DNA of 64,000 bases, taken from NCBI GenBank assembly GCA_015179125.1, contig WHVA01000137.1, positions 62,001 through 126,000 of the forward strand, given 5' to 3'. Origin of the DNA: Gautieria morchelliformis. Its lineage: Eukaryota; Basidiomycota; Agaricomycetes; Gomphales; Gomphaceae. This document shows positions 58,521 to 64,000 of the stretch, piece by piece; position 1 is the stretch's first letter, and each line of letters opens with the position of its first letter. The notes beneath the pieces are model-generated. The model searched no databases. It was not told where the DNA came from and was given only the letters and a program-made list of their open reading frames with translations. Position numbers and translations under genes: made by a program.

Positions 58521-59919
58521 GTGGAAGGCATGTGAGTGCACGTCGAGGAAAGGGTTCGGAGTGTGACTAGGCGAAGCAGGTGGCAAGTGGGGTCGTGCGA
58601 AGGCCGATTGTAATCGGAGTCCTGAAGCACCGGCAATCCGAGGGAGCCTAGAAGGATAAGGTTCTTGATATGTGCTAGGGTTCTGTGGGCGACCGCTGGG
58701 CGAATTAGGGGCGAATAAGCAGCGTAAAGAATCGGCACTGGGCCTATGACTAGGTATGGGAGTGCTGGCTGAAAGTGGTCGCCGAGGGGAGAAGTGCTGT
58801 TCGCCTGGAGTCAGCTGCCATTGAACATCAAAAAGAGACGGTGATGTGTGTTCGGGGACCGGGTGGTACGGTGTAGGCCGAGATGCAGACATGGCGATGA
58901 GGCGGGAGAAAGGGATGATGTCCTCTGTGGGGTTTTGCAAAGGGAATGAGGCGGAAGCTGTTCGCCTCTGGAGTGGTGCTGGAGTAGGAACTGGACCTGT
59001 CGAGCGGGTTCTATGAACAACAGGGTTTTCTTGTTGTGTAGATGACATGAAAAATAGACAAATTCACTGTCAATAAACAATCCAGTCGCACTGCTGTCAA
59101 GAAGGGCAGTCACTCCTTTGACCTCAGCTGTGTGTTAGGGATCGTCCACAGAGTAGCTACCTATTTATGAACATTTACTAGGTAGTTAATTAGTTTCAAA
59201 TGTCCTTAGGAAAGGTTGTATTAATATTTCTATGCTACACTCACATTGGGTCCACAAGATACAACAATATCTTGGTAGTTTAGCTAAGAATCCCCCACAA
59301 TCACATGACTATCACATGACCTCAAAACAGCTCAAAGTCACCTGATCATCCACAGTCACCTGACAATCACCTGACCTCAAAGTCACTTGATTATCTACGG
59401 TCACCTGACAATCACATGACTTTCCCTTGTCACATGATAATCACATGAGCGTGGGAGTTTCTTACATACTCTTAGCTTTACTGTCACAGAGCTGTGACTT
59501 TAACCCAAAATAGCAATAGAACCTTCCACAGCCTTCCAATAGTTTCCAACCCTTTCCTGAAGCTTCTCTAAGCTTCCACAAGGTTCCTAGCAGTAGTTAC
59601 ATAAGCTAGATGGATGCAGCATAAATAGCCTGCAGTTTTAGCAGTGAAGCAATCAACCATCTTTCACCCAAACCACTCAGACATTTAGTAACTGAAGTGT
59701 GACTTCAACACAGCCTTGTACCAAAGTACTGGCTCACTGACTTGGCCACAGTCTAAGATTGCAGCAACTCTGATTGGCTCTGAGAAGTACAAGAGTGCTC
59801 TATTTTAATTGTAGCAGGCTCTGAATAATCATGCTGCAAACAGCAACATTACTAAGAGCAACTGATTAGTAATTCTGTACGATTAGATGCCACTCTGAGC
59901 AGTGATCTAATAGTCTTGG

Positions 59920-60468
59920 TGTTACGATACGATCTGTCGTAAGGTTGACCGAGGTCGGGAGTGAAACCCAAGGTACGGTCCGAGGTTACGGGGCGAGGTT
60001 TGGATGGGGAAGTCAGAGAGGGACTAGGCTTCAGCCTATGTGCTGCGCCGACCCTACACACAAGTCCCAACTTCGGAGGCAAATGAATAAGAGGCAAGGT
60101 TTGGCTTAAGAGGCGAGGCTTAGAAACTAACTAAGGATCGAAGTTATACGATAGTTGATTTTCAGACTGAGGAGTAGGAATGCATACAGGGGGTTTTATA
60201 TACGGGGCGAGGGTACGAGTCAGGGGCGAACATATTAGTGGAGATCAGGGCGAGGTCAGGGCGAGGTAATATATGAATGATGCATGATGGAGCGGAATCA
60301 GTAACTAGGGGGATACGGGCATGGGATCAAGGTCGGATATGAGCTCTACTCGGGCTTGGGCTCGGGCGCAGGATAAGAATCATATGTACTCGGGCACGAG
60401 TATCACAAGGCTCGGGCTCGGAAGAAAGTTATACCGGTAAGTAACGGGCCAAAGGCCGGGTTCTTACA
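59920..60468 (-). mobile_element. solo LTR, family I
   Basis: 549 bp, flanked by CTTGG (59915-59919 and 60469-60473). Reverse orientation of the copy at 47384-47945, clearly homologous along its length. Confidence 0.92.
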
Positions 60469-60653
60469 CTTGGTCAATTCATGTAATAGATTATTAACTT
60501 AACTCTGAGTTAAGTGGGTTAATAGCCTTTGGAGTAATTGATCTTTCTTGATCAATCAACGCACTGCAGATATTCACCTAACTCAGGGTAAGTGAGTTAA
60601 TATCCTACATTTGTTGAGTTGGAAAACTAGAAAAGCCACGAGAATAGTGATAT

Positions 60654-61303
60654 TGTTACATATCAAGATTTCCACAAGTCGGAAATAGAAAGGACAATGG
60701 CTTCAACTTATATGTTGCACCCCCGATGAACTATCATCCTAAGTATTTCGGATCGCAAGTCAGAAGTTGGAAAGTATCGAACTAAACAGTGGTCAGAAGT
60801 TGGGGCGGAAGGCAGAAGGTGGAGAGACAGAGGTCTTGCAAAACTCGCTGTGCTAAGAACAGGAGATAGAGCAAAGGAAATCACGTATTGAAGGTGATTA
60901 TCTGATTGCAGAATAACAAGCATACATGAGGGACTTTTATACAAAGAGCTGAACCAACATGTAATGGGGTAGTACTAAGCAAATTTCGGAGGGAGCAGAA
61001 GTCAGATAGGCATACAGGGTAAATAAATAATTGGGAACAAAGGACAACAAGGGGGTGCAGGGTAGGGCAAAGAACAATGGCAAAAGAACAAGGGGTCGGA
61101 AAGTATATCTGACATAACAAAACAACGAGACTCCAAAGGGGGCCGGACATATGGTCTTGCTGTGCTGCCAGGCAAGTCCGGTGGGTCCGAGTAATAGAGT
61201 CAAAGAACAAAGGATAAAACAAGGGGCAGAATGTTGGAATTATTGGAGGGTCGGAAAGTGAGCAGAACTGAGTGTTGGAAGTCAGAATTGCATGGTCATA
61301 ACA
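60654..61303 (-). mobile_element. old solo LTR of the Gypsy C family
   Basis: 650 bp, flanked by GATAT (60649-60653 and 61304-61308). Read on the minus strand it follows the Gypsy C LTR from TGTTATGACC to GATATGTAACA but is much diverged, mostly by CpG to TpG/CpA changes. Older than C itself. Confidence 0.88.
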
Positions 61304-62889
61304 GATATACTTGAACTGAGGAAGAGTTCAAGTGCAGAACTATCTTTGCACATCTTGGGGATTATTGTTGTCTTTAATTCACTCGACCTGCAGTCCTAAA
61401 ACTCTAAGTAGCTTTCCCCCTTAAAGTATCTGGACCCTTGGACGCCTAATAACATTCTTTGACCTCACAAAGTATTGCACAATCTAAGAACTACACATGT
61501 TCAGTTAAATCTCTATTGCTACGCTTCCTGTACCAATACTGATTCTGATTGTTCACTGGAGTATAATTTCTTAATTGGGTTCTCCATTAAAATAGTTTCG
61601 AAGCTTGTGTGTGCTTGTAAAGTCAATCTCTGATTGAACTTTAGAATTGTGTTTAACACCACAGTTTTACATTTAGTTCAATGGGTTCCAAAACACTGTG
61701 TCTGTTGCCTGGATCTCTACCTTGAGGTTCAACGAATTTGGAGAGGGGATGGATGCAACCATGAAGTGCTTTGGGAGGGCCCGCTCCCAACACTTCAATC
61801 TCAGGGAGGGACTTTTTAGAATGCCATTGGTCAATGTGTCTTTATCGCTTGCTGTGTGCAACCCAGTTTCCAACACGTGAACTATATCTTCAGTATCTGG
61901 GACTATTGACAGGGCAGCAAAGTGATTGGACAGGGACAGCGCGGGCACATCTCTTGCTCACTGTGTGACACAAAATCCTCCACATCCTCCTTCTCAACCT
62001 CTCCCTCAGTGATGTCTCACACATCTGCAGTGACCATCCAGTGCTCCAGCAGCTCCTCACACTCATCAGCTGTCATGTAGCAGACATCATAGGCCTGGGG
62101 GCATTCTCACGCAAAGTGTCCCACCTTCCCACAGCGCCAACAGGTGAGTGGCTGTTGGAATCACCTCCTCGTCGCATCCACATCCATTGGAGCGGGTCCA
62201 GAGGCAGTTGCAAGGGGTGGGGCCACTGGTGTGATTGCCAGCCTCAAAGACGGAGGCATGGCGAACTTGGTGTACAATTCACCAGCCTTGCAAACAGCTG
62301 GTGCTGGAGGAGGGCCACTGTTCATCACCCTAGGTGCCTGGAACACTTCATTGGCCACACGTGTAAGTGCAACTGTTCTTGCCGCTCCATACCATGCAGA
62401 CAGATCATCATCCTTTGGCCTCCCATCCAACATTAATGGAATGCGACTCTGGATCACAGGGTCAAGACCTCGATGGAACTTCATAACTATCGATCGCCCA
62501 TCTGTATACTCAGACTTCTCAACCAACTCTTCAAACCCATCAATGTATTTGTCGACTGAACACTTGCCCTGATGATACTGACGTGATTCCAGTTGATTCA
62601 TCGCATTGGTGGCCTCATGTAAGGGGTAGAACTGCTGGCAAAACACCTCGACGAAATCCTTCCAGGTCACATAGAGCAGTGTGCCATGTTTTGCTTCATG
62701 CGTGAACGCATGGGCGGCAAAGGTCGCAGCCCTCCCGGTCTTCATGAAGGACATCGCCCACAGGATCTGCGACTGCTCATCTGCAAAGTCACTCGCACAC
62801 ACACCCAGGTACAGGCTGCATGACTGGATGAAGTTGTGACCATTCAAAATTGAGGGGGTTTACGAGCTGAGAACAATACCTGTAATAGT

Positions 62890-63286
62890 CACTGGAGGCA
62901 TATATAAATATTCTGGTCTGAAAAACTGTTCAAAAAATTGTACAGATATTCCAATTTTTTTAGTGTTTTTAATGTAAAAAAACTTTAACATGATTTTGTG
63001 TTTTTGTTAGAATCTGTTCAGCAAGAAAATTGTAAAAAAGTTTAAAGTTTTTTGCAGGGTTTTTTATGTCTTTTTATAAGTTTCTTTGTGAAAACCCAAA
63101 CAAACCCATAAAAGACCCAGAAAAAAACTTTGAATTTTTTTACAATTTTCTTGCTCAACAAATTCTAATAAAAACACAAAATTTTATTATAGTTTTTTTA
63201 CATAAAAAACACTAAAAATATTTGGAAAATCTTTACAGTTTTTTCAACAGTTTTTCAGACATGAAAACTTTTATATGCCTGCAGTG
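62890..63286. mobile_element. fold-back MITE 1 (CACTA-like)
   Basis: 397 bp, starting CACTGGAGGCATATA and ending TATATGCCTGCAGTG, flanked by the 3-bp duplication AGT (62887-62889 and 63287-63289). Almost the entire element is one AT-rich inverted repeat. CACTG ends with 3-bp duplications fit the CACTA superfamily. No coding capacity. Confidence 0.85.
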
Positions 63287-63345
63287 AGTGGGACAATTGT
63301 TCCAGTATACCGGTTTCTTGCAGTGCATTCTTTAAATTCTTGCCT

Positions 63346-63722
63346 CACTGCAGGCATATAAAAATTTTCTTGTCTGAAAAACCATTCAAAAAACTGTAAA
63401 GATATTCCAAATATTTTTAGTGTTTTTACGTAAAAAAAAACTGTAATAAAATTTTGTGTTTTTTTTTGGAAAAAAATTCAAAGTTTTTTTCAGGGTTTTT
63501 CAGGGGTTTCTTTGTGTTTTCACAAAGAAACTTATAAAAAGACATAAAAAAACCCTGCAAAAAACTTTAAACTTTTTTACAATTTTCTTGCTCAACAAAT
63601 TCTAACAAAAACACAAAATTATGTTCAAGTTTTTTTACATTAAAAACACTAAAAAATTTGGAATATCTTTACAGTTTTTTGAACAGTTTTTCAGACCAGA
63701 AAATTTTTATATGCCTCCAGTG
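63346..63722. mobile_element. fold-back MITE 2 (CACTA-like)
   Basis: 377 bp, starting CACTGCAGGCATATAAAAAT and ending TATATGCCTCCAGTG, flanked by CCT (63343-63345 and 63723-63725). Same family as MITE 1, from which it is separated by 59 bp. Confidence 0.85.
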
Positions 63723-63725
63723 CCT

Positions 63726-64000
63726 ATGTATTTTTAATTCAGTGATGAGATCAATGATGTACAGAGCCCTTTCTAAAGACAAATGTAAGTTCCCAGTGGC
63801 AGCGAAAAACACACTAGGTAGTTATACACTACCTAAAGACAAATGTAAGCTACAAGCTAGTTAGCTTTGCTCTCGTTATACAGGTTAGGTACTCACTTCC
63901 CAGTGGCAGCGAAAAACACACTGGGAAGACTACACTATTGTACATACGCTCATACAAATACGCGTGTCTCAGATCAAAAGGGGGTCGAGCACAGACCAAT
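63726..64000. other. short direct repeats, no gene
   Basis: The phrase TTCCCAGTGGCAGCGAAAAA with ACACACT occurs near 63789 and again near 63898, and ACAAATGTAAG occurs twice between them. This could be the edge of another repeat running off the window. Confidence 0.5.

Larger units (their letters stand above)
52398..59060 (-). mobile_element. Ty3/Gypsy element E, heavily deleted remnant
   Basis: Minus-strand element. Its 3' LTR is 52398-53625 (read on minus: TGCTGTCATGACG...CAATCTTGACA). The LTR is preceded on that strand by the polypurine tract GCTAGGAGGGGG (53626-53637). An antisense accessory gene (53803-55204) and a repeat-rich non-coding stretch follow, and then a Gag region. That region includes a capsid-like part with knuckle CPYCGEPPTHHAKGC (56162-56965), a proline-rich zone with about 90-bp tandem repeats (57226-57490), the 11-bp minisatellite (57669-58520) and the Gag start near 59048. 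Protease, RT, RNase H and integrase are absent, and no 5' LTR is seen: at about 59060 it passes straight into Gypsy D. Dead fossil with major deletions. The word TTCGC (GCGAA on plus) is over-represented throughout. Confidence 0.8.
59133..61658 (+). mobile_element. large solo LTR nested in Gypsy D, itself holding two solo LTRs
   Basis: TGTTAGGGATCG...GTGTTTAACA. About 1.3 kb remain after removing the two inner LTRs (59920-60468 and 60654-61303). A TATA-like GCATAAATAGCC lies near 59620 on the plus strand. The proposed U3 contains ten TCACNTGA words at 59300-59455. Ends resemble the 1.5-kb LTR at 7166-8673. I did not find a convincing target duplication, so the borders are approximate. Confidence 0.6.
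59061..62847 (-). mobile_element. Ty3/Gypsy element D, Gag-protease remnant
   Basis: Minus-strand element distinct from C and E. Gag is at 62161-62847 (LWAMSFMKTGRAATFAAHAF, FVEVFCQQFYP, FHRGLDPVIQSRI). A linker to the protease is at about 61670-61950 (LPKHFMVASIPSPNSLNLKV), and the protease core is at about 59065-59125 (ALLDSSATGLFIDSEFV). RT and everything downstream are missing; at about 59060 the sequence joins Gypsy E. A large LTR (59133-61658) is inserted between linker and protease. The Gag start is bordered by MITE 1. Fossil, truncated at both ends and broken several times. Confidence 0.8.

Noticed and set aside
57041-58738. Very long reading frames of 337-565 codons on both strands around 57.0-59.0 kb
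   Set aside because: They are produced by the 11-bp minisatellite, which stays open in several frames on both strands. Only the flanking Gag-like parts are meaningful.
1-64000. tRNA or rRNA genes
   Set aside because: I looked for tRNA A/B-box arrangements and rRNA-like blocks and saw none. The GGTTATGGGCCC sites are retroelement primer sites, not tRNA genes.

Overview
This window is a gene-poor, transposon-packed stretch of a filamentous basidiomycete genome, most likely an agaricomycete. The evidence is the very short GT-AG introns (about 45-65 nt), a multi-copy fungal HNH_2-type gene family, chromodomain-bearing Gypsy elements, Copia elements of typical fungal organisation, and traces of CACTA/KDZ-like DNA transposons. 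I cannot name the species.

The host backbone is small. On the + strand lie copies of one HNH_2-like gene: 2895-10221 (partial), 10524-14838, 18195-19537, 34625-44419 and 49672-50958. They sit in a duplicated unit of roughly 3 kb with its own upstream and downstream blocks. Only the copy at 18195-19537 looks undisturbed. The others have been hit by a Copia element, a DNA transposon, a Gypsy element or a small deletion. A different HNH_2 gene with the canonical histidines lies on the - strand at 16416-17748. Other host material is an adenylosuccinate lyase N-terminal fragment (20332-20706, -), an aminoglycoside-phosphotransferase-fold gene (20901-22509, +), and an agmatinase (23452-29480, -) that is internally duplicated and split by a Copia element.

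Mobile elements in order: Gypsy LTR (1-652); Copia A, partial (653-2894, -); Copia B (3059-9415, +) carrying a nested 1.5-kb solo LTR; a DNA transposon (11197-14152); Copia F (24419-28924, +) with very short LTRs; Copia G (29580-34036, +), a relative of B; Gypsy chromovirus C (35926-44380, +) with a 497-bp LTR nested in its 5' LTR; a LINE (45055-48371, -) with a nested solo LTR; Gypsy remnant E (52398 to about 59060, -); Gypsy remnant D (about 59061-62847, -) split by a large LTR that itself holds two solo LTRs; and two fold-back MITEs (62890-63722). Target-site duplications make the order of many insertions readable.

The most unusual signals are these. (1) The amplified HNH family has lost both conserved histidines while keeping the rest of the fold. 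(2) Two different Gypsy elements each carry, near the 3' LTR, an antisense, intron-containing gene with a Zn2Cys6-like cysteine cluster and coiled coils. (3) Three Gypsy-type families each repeat a private CpG-containing pentamer (TTCCG, TTCGC, CCTCG) on one strand, across LTR and internal DNA and regardless of which strand is coding. (4) A minisatellite of about 75 copies of an 11-bp unit lies inside a Gag region, and its unit contains that family's word. (5) All Copia LTR families here are built around paired hairpins and share a primer-binding site complementary to the initiator-tRNA anticodon arm.
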